Source: Ottelia alismoides (lineage: Eukaryota > Streptophyta > Magnoliopsida > Alismatales > Hydrocharitaceae). From it: a stretch of 64,000 nucleotides of DNA. Below the pieces are notes generated by a model. The model did not search any database. It was not told where the DNA came from and saw nothing but the letters and a program-made list of their open reading frames with translations. The DNA lies in assembly GCA_037367405.1 (NCBI GenBank), contig JAZKJV010006950.1, positions 124,001 through 188,000 of the forward strand, given 5' to 3'. The position numbers were made by a program, and so were the translations under genes. Position 1 is the stretch's first letter; each line of letters opens with the position of its first letter. Positions 1 to 10,984 of the stretch are shown in pieces.

Positions 1-956
1 ACCCGAATAAAATATTCAATTTATTCTTCATTCATTATTTCTATAAAATTATATTATTATTATTTTGTAAATAATGTATACAATACATGTACATATTAAA
101 ATTAAAATAAAACTAAAGAGAATTTGTAAAATGAAATAAGCCTATGTAATACATAGGAAAAATACCTATGCTACCTATATAAATAAAAGAGATTTTATTC
201 TTTTATTCTTTATTCATTTTTATTTTTATAATAATGTATATATTATACATAACTTATTAAAAATACAAATCCAAAATAAAAACAAATAAAATTCATTAAA
301 TAAATAAAATGTATATAATATATAGGTAAAATACCTATAAGGATACTTACATATGCATATTACCTATTTCTTCAAAAATGTAAATAAACTCCTAAGAATT
401 AAATAAAAATACCTTTATACTCACAAAAATAAATTATAACTGCATAAAATAAGCCAATAAAATAATAAAATAAAATAAACAAATTAAAAATAAAATACAT
501 AAAAATACATGTAAATACATACATGTACACATTATTAAATTAAAATCATAATAAAACACTTCGAAAAATTCAATAAAAATCACAAATAAATACTACATGA
601 AAAAATACACATGTTTTTATGTTTTAAGAAAATTCTAATAAAATCATTTACTATGGCAAATAAATCAATTTAGGCTAAAATGTCCTGTTTTGTCTTTTAG
701 CGGTTGGCGTGGACCAACCATGGCGCGGCCAGAGTTGACCCCTGGTCAACTGTCCCATCTGGGACCAGGCGCGCCAGAACCATCATTTCCCCGACTTTCA
801 TCCCCTTTTTCTGGGCGTCTCTTCCATCCATCGCCCTCGAATCCTTCATGAAAGATCTTCCCTGATCATTGTAGATTCGTGCCCGATCTTCTGTCCCCTT
901 GTACATAGAGCCGATCCGCCGCTACAGCCCGGTCAATAAGGGTGCCCAGCCTGTTC

Positions 957-965
957 TATAAATAA
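957..965 (+). promoter_or_regulatory. TATA-like box in LTR-like fragment H
   Basis: TATAAATAA is followed by a pyrimidine-rich, GC-richer stretch. This is the arrangement of a U3/R junction in a plant LTR. Function is inferred from position only. Confidence 0.4.
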
Positions 966-2062
966 GGAACCTTCGCCTCCTCTTCAATTTTGTTCAGCTT
1001 TCAGCCAATCCCTTCCTCGCATTCGGTCCCGGCGATGTTCCTTGTGACAGGAGGAGCTCGCCAGCGTCTTGAATCGATCGGAGAGGCGAAGGTTGCACCC
1101 ATGGCGGCGCTCCGGCAGCCGCCCTGCTCCCTGGAGTTTCTCCAGGTATAAGAGCTGTGTGTTTATCTTTCTAGGTAGATTTTTATTCCAGCATGTTATT
1201 TCTGCATTTTATTTCGCTTTTTGATTCATAGATTGGCTTAGTCTAGTTAATTCGAAGTTCGCCACCTTGTTTCCGACCGTACTCCGCCACCATTTCGCCT
1301 TCATTTCCTTCCCTACCGCATTCTCCATCTTCCAGCCACCTTTGTCCAACCAGATCTGTTCCACATCTGCGAACCGAAGCTTCGTCTCCACCCATCGCCG
1401 GAGGCTTCGCCATTTCACCCAACCTAGCGCTAACAGCTTCAAACCCCAGGTCGAGGGTGACGACCTCGAGCCTCTCTACCTTCCTGTGCAGGTCTAGTGC
1501 ACCAAGAAGTACCAGGAGACGGAATCCAAGCTGGCTGAGGTACCTGGAGCCCCGATCCTTCTCCGAGCTCGTGGCGGTGCTCCAAGGTGCCTCCGGCCGA
1601 TACAACACCTCCAGCAGATCAAGCGACCTTCCAGGAAGATTTTGGGACCTTCAGGTGCGGCGAAGACCGGCGGAGGAGCGAGATCTGGTCGGAAGAAGCT
1701 CGCCCAGGCGAGCGTTCTTCCATGTTCTTGCACGTGAGCTCCTTGCCGTTGGATGAAGATGACGTCCCAGTTTCAATCACAACCGTCCGATGGAGCATCG
1801 CTCAGACCGTCAGATCACCTTGGGTGATCTAATCCTCACCGCTCATCGGTGAAGCGTCATCGGCGCACGTGGAGGCGCCACGTGGATTAGTGAAAGAATA
1901 CCATTTGTTGGATTCAGCGCCTTTGGGGGTAAACTTCACCTATACCCTCGCCTTTTTGTGTATTTAATTTTTAATACTGTGAAATAAATCGCACGTTGTA
2001 AATAAATTTTGAATTTTGCTGAAAGGACCCTGAACTTCATAGAATTACAATTAGGTCCTTTC

Positions 2063-2092
2063 GCGCCTCACGTGCAGTCCCACGTGAGGCGC
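2063..2092. other. Perfect 12-bp G-box hairpin
   Basis: Arms GCGCCTCACGTG and CACGTGAGGCGC are exact reverse complements around the 6-base loop CAGTCC. A CACGTG palindrome hairpin sits at a comparable place in both F LTRs (11999-12021 and 20659-20681). Confidence 0.7.
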
Positions 2093-2808
2093 GTGAAAAT
2101 TTGCATTTTAACCCTGGTGGGTTTTGGAAATTGTGAAATAATCCCAATGGTTTAAATAAATGTTTATTTATGTTGGATGTTTTGCACTGATGCCCCTGGA
2201 AAGTATTTTATTTGCAAAAATGCCCCTGCCAGGCTGTTTAATTTTTGTGTCTTTTCTCTATTTATTAAAAATACCTACGAGGCTTCTAAAAATCTAGAAA
2301 AGTTATGATAGATGTTTCATGTGATGCACTTGCACGCCCATATTTTATTTCACAATTTTGACATTTTTCCTAATTATTAAAAATGAAAAAGAAGCCCTTT
2401 TTGCACTGTTTAAATTAGAAAATACAAAAAAAAATATAAAATGTTTTTGAAAAATCCTAAAAATATTATATATGGTATATTGAGTCCAGAAATAAAAAAC
2501 CAAAAAAATAGAAAAAGAAAATATAAAAATTTCCAGAAGCTCCAAAATCCTAAAAAAATATAAAAAACCCTTTAAAAATACCAAAAATATGTTTTCCTAT
2601 TTTATAATTATCTATATATTATTATTTCTGTATTAAAATTAATTTGGGTTAATTTTGACACTTATTATATACTTTTAAAACCCAAATTATATTCGGCTAT
2701 TTAATTAGTCCTATATTAGGGACACTTTTGAATTAAAAATACATAAAAATTAGCAAAATTCCAGAAAAATAACATAAAAATTAGAAAAATACAAAAAGCC
2801 AAAAAATC

Positions 2809-2858
2809 ATATATATATATATATATATTAAGCATCTATATATATATATATATATATG
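2809..2858. repeat. (AT)n microsatellite, interrupted
   Basis: Two runs of alternating AT, 2809-2829 and 2836-2858, are separated by a short unique spacer. More (TA)n lies at 2893-2905. Confidence 0.9.
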
Positions 2859-3319
2859 TACCCATATACTTATTATCCCTCTCCCTCTTCTTATATATAT
2901 ATATCTTTATATATTAATACGTATCTATATATTCTATAATTAAAAATATAAAAAGAAAATAAAAAAATATATAATATAAAAACAAAATAAAAATCATAAA
3001 AACAAAAATATAAAAAATATATAAAATCCACAACCCACAAAAGCAATAAATGGACATGAACAATGGATTGAATACATGATACACCACATACATTCCCTTC
3101 GCCTCCCAGTGTTCGACCTCTACCTGTACTTACACCTATACACATTTGCATGTAGAGTTATAATAAATTTTAACTCCACATTTTTGGATATTCATTGCAT
3201 ATATTTATTGTGGGTTAATTGTTGACTGATTTGAGGATTATTGAGCGGTCACCGCATCGACTATTGATCCGCCTTGTGGATTAATACGACCCTTGATTTT
3301 CCTCTGTCATCAATCACTA

Positions 3320-5908
3320 GACTTCATAATTTCAGTGGGAGAGCCCTTAGTCTTAGAGAATGTCTCTATGACCTACACATTAGAATACACTCATTGTTTG
3401 TTTCTAAATGTTGGAAATAAACATGAATTCTGGAATGGGCCTATCATATAGAGTTATGATGAAGATATTTCAGAAAGTAATCTAAAATCTAGTGGACTCC
3501 ACTAAATTAGAAAATTAATGAATGGTTCATTAACATTTCTAAATACTGAAATTAAATCTCAAGATCAATAGGAGGATGAAGATCATTTGACAATGATCTA
3601 GCATCAAGCCTTGGACATTTGTTTATTGATTTGGTCAATAGACTAGTAAGAGATGAAACTTTAGAATGTCTAAAATTTCATAACTTACATACTTATGAAT
3701 CTTGTATTCAAAGTAAAAAATGTCCAATACACCCTTCCTCGGGAAAGGTGTAAGATGTCAAGGTATTCAGGATCTCATACATATTGATGTATGCAGATCA
3801 TCTGTGTCATAGTAAACATTGTGGATATGTGATATCTATTGATGATTATGTATGATATGAGATTTCTTCTCTTCACATAAGAAACCTTTGAAATGTTCAA
3901 AGATTTCATTATTTTTGGTTTATAACCAAAGTTTGAAAGAAAATAAAATGAATTTGATCTAATCTAGGTAGCAAGTACCTACTAGATAAATTCGAAGAAT
4001 ACCTTATGGAGATATGAATATCATTTCTATCTCAATCCTCCTAACACACCTTAACTCAATAGAGTTATAGGGAGATACAATTGAATCATGTGTGACATGA
4101 TCTTATCAATGATGAATTTTAACATAATTATCCCTTAGTTTCCAGGTATATATGTGTAGTAGAGACTACAATGTATATCCTTAATAAGGTTCCATGTATG
4201 TTGGAATCTAGCATTTGAAAGTGCTGCTTCATTAGGAAAATAAAGGATGGTATTGGATACCTACTTTATGACCTTGAGATTCTAAGCATCTCATCTCTGA
4301 TAATATGATTCTTAGAGGTTGAGATTCCTGAGAATCAAGATGAAAATGAAGTGTAGGAACTCATTTATCTTAAGAAGATAATGAGGCTCCTGAAATTGGA
4401 AACTAAAAGGACAATTAAAGATGAAACACTAATACTTCTTCAAATGAATTTGAGGATGGATTCCATGTGTCAGAGAAATCTGACAATGATCGGATTTCAT
4501 GTGATGAAATTCCTGTGGATCATAACATGGAAAGATGGATGTTAGCAATAAAAGTCTGAAGTAGACTTCATATACAAGTGTTGTATATGGACCCTCGAGG
4601 ATCCACCTATATGGATAAGACCTGTAAAGGTGTAAATGGATCTTCAAGAGAAAGGGAACCTGATGAGAAGGTAGAGATCTTCAAAGCACGGTTCGTAGCC
4701 ATAAGGTACACACTGGAAGAGAAGACATTGCTTGCGATGAGACTTGCTCTTTGGTGACCATGCTTAAAATCGTCAGATTATTGCTAACCTTAGCTACACA
4801 ACTTGACTATTGCATCTTCGAGATGTAAGTCAATATTGCATTCCTCTACGAATACCTCTTTGAGGATATTCACATGAAGTAGCCCCAGGGCTTCATGGTT
4901 GAGGAAAGCAAGGTGTGCAAGCTAAGGAATCCATCTATGGACTCAAATAAGCTTCTTGAAGTTGGATCATAAGATTTAATGGAATTATAATTGTTATGAT
5001 TTCAGATAGAATCTTGATGATCCATGTGAAGCTTAGTGGGAGTGCCTTTGTGGTCATCATGCTAAATGTAGATAATATCCTAATCATTTAGAATGATATA
5101 AGGATGATAATAAATGTTTTATAGACTGGCTATTCCATATCTTGAAATATGATTTCAAAGATACCTCTTAGATCTTAGTTCTGAAGTTGTTCAGAATCCA
5201 AGAGAAGAGGATAATTGGACTGTCACATTTGTAGTACACCTTGGACATATTCTATTCATAGAAATTCCAAGAAAGGCTTCTATCCCTTAAGATATGGTAT
5301 TGACCTATCTAATGGGATAGAACCTCAAAGAGTTGAGGAAGTAAATGCTAGAACTAATTGCCCTTGGGCATCAGTTCTGAGAAGCCAGGTGTGTGCTAGA
5401 TGTGTACAAAAGCCAGGTGCCTGCCATGCAGTGGGAGTAGTAAACTGTTACTAATCCTACTAGGGAAATAAAACACTTGGTTGCAGTAATAACAAAATCT
5501 TCATAAATGACAAGATTTTTGAGATAGTGATCTAAAAATCTTATCTTCAAAGCTTAAGACTTTATAGATAGAGATCTAAAAGGTCTTAACTGTAGATACC
5601 GTAAGAGATAGTGATCTCCAGGAATAAGGGTATTCTGATAAGGATTATGGAAATACTGGTTATGATAATTGTTAAGCCGTAGTGTCAAGGACACTATAGT
5701 TTTTAACAAGATTGAGTATTGATTGCATAAGATGCAACATTCGCATTAGATGCGAGCACTGTTACTGGGGATATGCAAGTGCCGTAAAAGGACTTGGCGT
5801 AGTCTCGTAGGAATAGAGTGACTGATCAGCTTACCTAGATATTTTCCAAATAGCCTATGATTGTCACATGAGTGCGGGTTTAAATGATTAGCCCATTAAT
5901 GGCTCTTT
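3320..5908 (+). pseudogene. Decayed copia pol (pre-integrase, integrase, RT, RNase H)
   Basis: No long reading frame survives, but the order of motifs is that of copia pol. There is an integrase N-terminal stretch around 3690-3800 (CIQSK...DLIHIDVCRS-like). The second catalytic Asp position of integrase reads Asn (AAT at 3961-3963, context S-N-L-G-S). RT text at 4730-4960 includes a PQGFM-like block. The YVDD position reads N-V-D-N (5065-5076). An RNase H linker remnant (NSKKGFYPLRYG) lies near 5265, and CHAVGVV near 5430. Stops and frameshifts occur throughout. Lesions at both catalytic sites are shared with B at 58201 and 59311, which points to common descent from an already defective element. 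It cannot encode active enzymes. Confidence 0.85.
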
Positions 5909-5923
5909 AGGCTAGTGGGAGAT
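5909..5923 (+). promoter_or_regulatory. Polypurine tract of copia copy 1
   Basis: AGGCTAGTGGGAGAT lies directly before the TGTTGG start of the LTR. The same tract precedes the 3' LTRs of B and, on the minus strand, D. It primes plus-strand DNA synthesis in LTR elements. Confidence 0.85.
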
Positions 5924-7190
5924 TGTTGGAAATGCGAGCCCACGGCGAGCCATTATGCAATAAATATTATTGTGTATATCATTCTCTGATCTGAAATGAA
6001 GAATGAATAATTTGCATAATAGGTCCCTTAGTACAATTAGGGTTATGTACCATGGCCATCTTAATAATCATACAGCTGTTGATTCAACTATTGAATCATA
6101 GAGGCTAGTGCTTGGATGAATATCTAAAGAGTTAGATTGAGGACTCATCAAGCACCGTCAAATGATTGTTAAGAGATGATCTCCAGCCTGAGTAGGAGAT
6201 GGAAATCCTTACCTATGAAGGCTGATATCTGACCGACCTCTTGATGCAGGTCCTCTGCATAGGAATAGAGATTCGGAGGTGTCAGATTAGTTAGGTCAAA
6301 GAGTTGACTTAACGAGATCGAGATAACCAAAGTCCTATATTGTATGCTGTCATGATATAGGCACGCATCCTCTGACTGGAGACAGATGTGTTACTATACG
6401 TCTAAGTATGTACATTTGGCAGACCAATAGGTTGATGACCTAATCAAGGTCTATACACCGGCGCGCTGGTGTGCATGTAAGGGCATATGAGTAATACGAT
6501 CTCTCAAAGGGATCATACAGGTTCAGCTACTGAACCGGAAGACATGAACTCACTCATGAGATATTGGGAAGAATCAAATTCCATGCACATGGTCGTCTCG
6601 CTTTGAAAGCTTGACTGAATTTGTAGGTTTGATATATACTTTTAGTATATGATCAAGACCTAGGTATAATATACGCTTTTGGAAAGTGTATGATTGATAC
6701 CAACTCCCAATGATCGAATGAGAAACTTACTGATAAAACCATGAAGTAGACAGTATAAAGTTGATCTGATACTTCGGGTTTAGTCTGAGTCTTCCAGTAT
6801 ACAGGATGTACAGGTATTGGGAATACCTGAGGGTGATTTGATCATAAACGATTGTATAACCATGACGCTTCCATTCCTAGGGAGTGATGAAACGGTTCTG
6901 GATTTTAGTGACTCCTCTCAGTTGAGAAGTGATCTAATCTTGGTCCAAATGTTGGACATTGATCTGAATGTGATTCAGATACAATGAGAAGATTAGATTT
7001 ACGGTCTTGATTTAATCAAGCATCTATGGGAGGCCCGCGATCTGGATTTGAGATATGATCTCAATATCCACGTCACTATACGTGGAACAATACAATCGCC
7101 CTGTCCTTATCTCCAAGTATCTGCGGAGAGATTGCATTATTCTTGAAGGGTTCAAGAATAATTCCATAAGATCTAAGCAATGAAGAGATG

Positions 7191-7455
7191 ATGATTAAAT
7201 GTGATTTAATCATATTGATGTGTGAAGAAATTATCCAACTTAATTAAATGTGATTTAATTAATGTGGATAAGAATAATGTGGATAGAAATATCCAATTAT
7301 TCATAATATATTATAAATGTGATTTATAATGTATTAAAGAGAGCTAGTTATAATTTATATGTGTTGATTAATTATTATGTGTATTGGATACACATTGTGT
7401 AATTAATTAACAATGTAAATTATAAGTTGTTTTGGGTTGTGAATATGATTCACAA
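7191..7455. repeat. Array of short-loop perfect palindromes in U3
   Basis: Hairpins at 7191-7213 (10-bp arms, loop GTG), 7240-7262 (10-bp arms, loop GTG), 7272-7302 (two-part stem), 7310-7330 (9-bp arms, loop GTG), 7378-7394 (7-bp arms, loop TGG) and 7437-7455 (8-bp arms, loop ATG). Equivalent palindromes occur at the same place in the other LTRs of the family. Confidence 0.9.
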
Positions 7456-7859
7456 TTTTTTCCATGGGAAGATTGCAATATTCTCAAATATAATTGTGAA
7501 TTATTTTTTTAAGAATAATAACCCAACAAATAAATAAAGAGATATTTCCATGGAGATATGCAATCTCATGAAATTCATGAGATTGCTCTCCCCATGGAAA
7601 TAAGTGGGCGACACATCATTCCTATAAGGAATGTGTGGCCGTCTACATGGAAGGTATATGGAGATGGAATCTCCATGTATCTTCTCTCCTTATTTGTTTA
7701 TTTGATTTAGGACTAATTTATATTTGATTTTGTCAAATATATTTTAACCTAAATTTGTTGGTTTTACCAACAACAATCTTGACCATTGGATTAACATAAA
7801 TCAATCTCACCATTGATTTTATGTGTCCCATGGATTGAGATCCATGGATCCCAAAACCC

Positions 7860-7868
7860 TATAAATAG
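7860..7868 (+). promoter_or_regulatory. TATA box of copia copy 1 LTR
   Basis: TATAAATAG lies 13 bp downstream of the hairpin CCATGGAT-TGAG-ATCCATGG (7828-7847). The pair is conserved in most LTRs of the family, so this is the likely core promoter at the U3/R boundary. Confidence 0.75.
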
Positions 7869-8437
7869 AGAGGCATACCATGCTCTCTTTTGAACATATG
7901 ATTATTGGAGGCTCTCTCTCTCTTCCTTTCTTCTCCATACTCGACAGCCCTCTCTCCCTCTAATATTGGTGGCCGACCACCAAACCCTAGAGGAGAGAAT
8001 CGTCGTCGCCTTCGCCACCACGCCGCTGCTTCGACGTTCTTCGGTTCTCCATCTTCTTGGAGTGCTGCACTCACGAAGGAGACGTACGATCTCGTGCGAC
8101 GAGATCAGGAGCAACCACGCTTAGATCATCTTCTTGGATTGCGAGGACAACGCGGTTCATCCCTGCGCTCGCAAGCGGTCTCGCCGACGATCGGACTTGA
8201 GATAGGAGGGCTCTTCCTTTAGAGACTCGATCAACCATGCTTCAAGAGGTATTGCATTATACTTATTGTGGTTATAGATGAAACGATCTGAGAATGGTTC
8301 TCGGATCGTGTGGTTTCATCGAATAAAATTTTAAATTCCGCAGCACCGAACAACTAGTGCGACTAGTCATTCTTCGTCGTATCCGATACGACGATCACGC
8401 TTCCATGATGCGCTTGAGGATAATTCCATATCCTTCA

Positions 8438-10984
8438 CAGCAAGCATTTGCTAACATGATGGGTCACATCGCATTTCATCCCATGCTAGTAGAAATGCTT
8501 GCATAGATCACGATACATTTTGTACTACCGGGATGAATAGATAATCATGAACTGTGTGCCTCATCAAGGAAGTCTCTACGCAACTACTCATCATTGGGCA
8601 CAATGATCTGACTAGTCTCCACAAAATGGATTCAGTCACTACAAAATCATCACATTTGTCCTTGATGGCATGCATGTATCTATCTTTGATCCAAGGATCT
8701 TTCTATTGACCTTCTAACATGTGATCCCATAAGCTGTTGAATCATAGAGGCATGACAGTAGATATGGAAGCGTCTCAATGAGGGTGCCAATCAGTTAATG
8801 TTACAAGCATATACTACGTAACAACTAGTTTGTCATACCCTATGCATGAACTGTCCTGGTAAGTGCATCTGCCACCATGTTTCCCTTACCAAGGCGGTAA
8901 GCGATCGTGCAATCATAATCCTTCAATAGCCAAAGCCATTTGCATTGCCTCATATTCAGCTCCTTCTAATCGAAAATGTACTTCAGATTCTTTTGGTTTG
9001 TGAAGAGCTCAAAGTTCACCCCATAGAGATGTGGCGTCAGATCTTCAAGGTGAATACAATTGCCCCCAACTCCATGTCATGGGTGGGGTAGTTCGGCTCA
9101 TGTGACCTCGAGTGTTGTGATTCGTACACAATCATGTACCCTCACTACATTAGAACTGCTCTCAGATTGTCTCTTGAAGCATCCGCGTGGACTGCCTAGT
9201 CTTAAGTACATGACGGAAGTGCAAGAATGGGCACAGTTATCAGCCTCTCCTTTAGTGTCATGAAAGACTACTCTCAAGAATTATCCCAGACAAAAGGAAC
9301 TCCAATCTACATCAACTGCATAAAGGGAAGAGCAATATGTAAAAATCGACTGATGAAGTGTCTGAAGTAGCCTGTCAGCCAATGGAAATTGCAGATCTAT
9401 GTGACCATCTTGGACTTCTCCTAAGACATAACTACCTCAATCTTTGAAAGATCAACTATGATTCCTGCCCCAGAAATGACATGTCCCGGTAATGAGACCT
9501 ATGATAACCAAAACTCACACTTGCTCAGCTTTTCATATAAGTTGGGCTCTCGGAGTTTGTTAAGGACTATCTTCAAATAATTTGTGTGGTCCCATTCATT
9601 CAGATAACAGATCAAACATCATCGATGAAAATAACCGCGAGCTTTTCCAACCACGGAGGAAATATCATGTTCATCGCGATCATGAATGCAGTAGGGGCAT
9701 TTGTGATCCTGAATGGCAGCATGACGAACTCATAGTGCCCATACCGAGTCCTAAATGTTGTTTTCAGGAAGTTAGATTCCCGAATCCTGAACTACTGGTA
9801 GCCGGACTGAAGATCGATCAAAAATACCGAACAACCTTATAGTTGGTCGAACAAGTCATCAATGCACTATATAGGATAATGGTTCTTCATCATTCTCTTA
9901 TTCAATTGTCGGTAATCAATGCACAACCTCATCGATCCATCCTTCTTCCTAACAAAGAGAACTAGAGCACCCCAAGGTGAAGTGCTCATACTCACAAAAC
10001 CTAATTTAAGTAGTTCATGCAACTGTACCTTCATCTCTCTCAACTTAGATGGTGTCATCCGATATGGAGTCATCAAGATGGGTTGTATATCAAGTAGCAT
10101 AGTGATCTCAAACTTAATCTCTCTTTCAAGAGGTAAACCTGCAAATCATCGGGAAATACATCGGGGTAGCCTGATACCATCTAGATGTCTTGGGACATCG
10201 TCTCTCTCTCAAGTGTCTCTTGAACAAATGCTAGAAAAGTATCACATCCTTGATCAATGAGTCTATGAGATCGCAACATTGAGATATACTACATCTGGGA
10301 GTCATGTAAGATACCCTCAAAAGTGAACGTGGGTAAATTCAAAATCATGAAGACAATCGTCTTCCTAAAACAGTCAACAAATACATGTCGAGCTAACAAC
10401 CAATCCACACCAAAAATCAGGTCAAACTCATCGAGTTGTAGTAAGACATAATATATGATCATCTCGTGATCGCTAATCAATAGTTGTAGACCTCCAATTA
10501 TCAATCTAATCACAAAGAGTTGGTCACTTGGTTCATGGATGTATTATGGAGGATCTAGGACCTCTACAACTCTACCCACCGAATATACTAATCTCAAGGT
10601 GATGAATGAACAGTTTACGCCACAATCAAATAAAACATAGAATGGATGGCCCAAGACCGAGACTATACCTTTCACCACAGTAGTTGATGAATGCTCCTGC
10701 TCCTGAGTTACGACATGAAGTTGTCCTTACCTTGCTGGTGCAACACTCGAGCCAGTCACACTCTATGTTTATCTCTACAACCTCATGAAGTTAGAGTTCC
10801 TACTACAGAAACGCCCCATATGTTGTGATTGTCCTAAGAAGACTGTGGATGAGGTCGAGGCGCACTAAAAGCCTGGGGGAAATGAGACCGATAGTGACCC
10901 CATCGATGGCACCAAAAACATTGCACTGATTAGGTAGGCTTAGTAGATGTGCTGGCACCTCAAGTCAGTTCTGGTGTGGGTCTC
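8438..10984 (-). pseudogene. Gypsy E pol remnant: PR-RT-RNase H-integrase start
   Basis: Read on the minus strand from 10984. A retropepsin remnant around 10560-10680 has its active site as D-C-G (10619-10627; D-T/S-G is usual). FDLIFGVDWL follows near 10400. RT has MTPYRM near 10060 and [16 protein letters not shown] near 9900, then [11 protein letters not shown] and the FIDDV form of the catalytic box near 9620. RNase H has a YPTHDMELGAIVF-like block near 9100 and KGNMVADALTR near 8890. An integrase H2C2-like region (DEAHSS...HPGSTK) lies near 8500-8580 before truncation. Stops and frameshifts break all domains; the longest open stretches are 9867-10100 and 10289-10513. This motif set is typical of Tekay/Del-like chromoviruses. 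The element is not functional. Confidence 0.85.

Larger units (their letters stand above)
1..3320 (+). repeat. Probable Ty3/gypsy LTR fragment (H)
   Basis: No protein-coding signal is visible. The stretch has AT-rich flanks (1-680 and 1980-3180) around a GC-rich centre (690-1900), the same layout as the confirmed gypsy LTRs at 10985-13855 and 42118-44846. A TATA-like box lies at the start of the GC-rich part and a CACGTG hairpin at 2063-2092, followed by text similar to the F LTRs (an 'accctggtgggtttt'-like tract). Neither LTR end nor a primer-binding site can be fixed. The right edge is set by the abrupt start of copia homology near 3320. The assignment rests on layout and shared motifs, so it is tentative. 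Confidence 0.42.
3320..8437 (+). mobile_element. Ty1/copia copy 1, 5'-truncated and decayed
   Basis: A decayed copia interior (3320-5908), a polypurine tract and one complete LTR are present. The 5' LTR, leader and most of gag are missing. Homology with copia B begins abruptly at about 3320 (matching B near 57551), so the left edge is a deletion or recombination junction. On the right the LTR ends in CCTTCA and abuts the decayed gypsy E in its integrase region. The interior shares active-site losses with B (see findings), so it is a sibling of B and not an independently decayed copy of D. Confidence 0.85.
5924..8437 (+). repeat. Copia copy 1 3' LTR (2514 bp)
   Basis: Starts TGTTGGAAATGCGAGCCC and ends TATCCTTCA, so it has TG...CA termini. 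It is homologous over its length to the LTRs at 30588, 38772, 48833, 52359 and 60167. U3 contains a run of short perfect hairpins (7191-7455), an inverted repeat just upstream of the TATA box (7828-7847) and the box itself. The base after the LTR starts CAGCA, the same pentamer as the B target duplication, but no left partner survives here. Confidence 0.92.

Noticed and set aside
1101..1151. A short GC-rich open stretch from ATG 1101 with a GT donor-like end, as if a host first exon
   Set aside because: Only about 16 codons, no splice partner with domain content downstream, and it lies in an LTR-like GC-rich centre behind an LTR-type TATA box.
5215..5454. A 79-codon open frame as a separate small gene
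   Set aside because: It is the decayed RNase H linker region of copia copy 1 (SKKGF...CHAVGVV) and not an independent gene.
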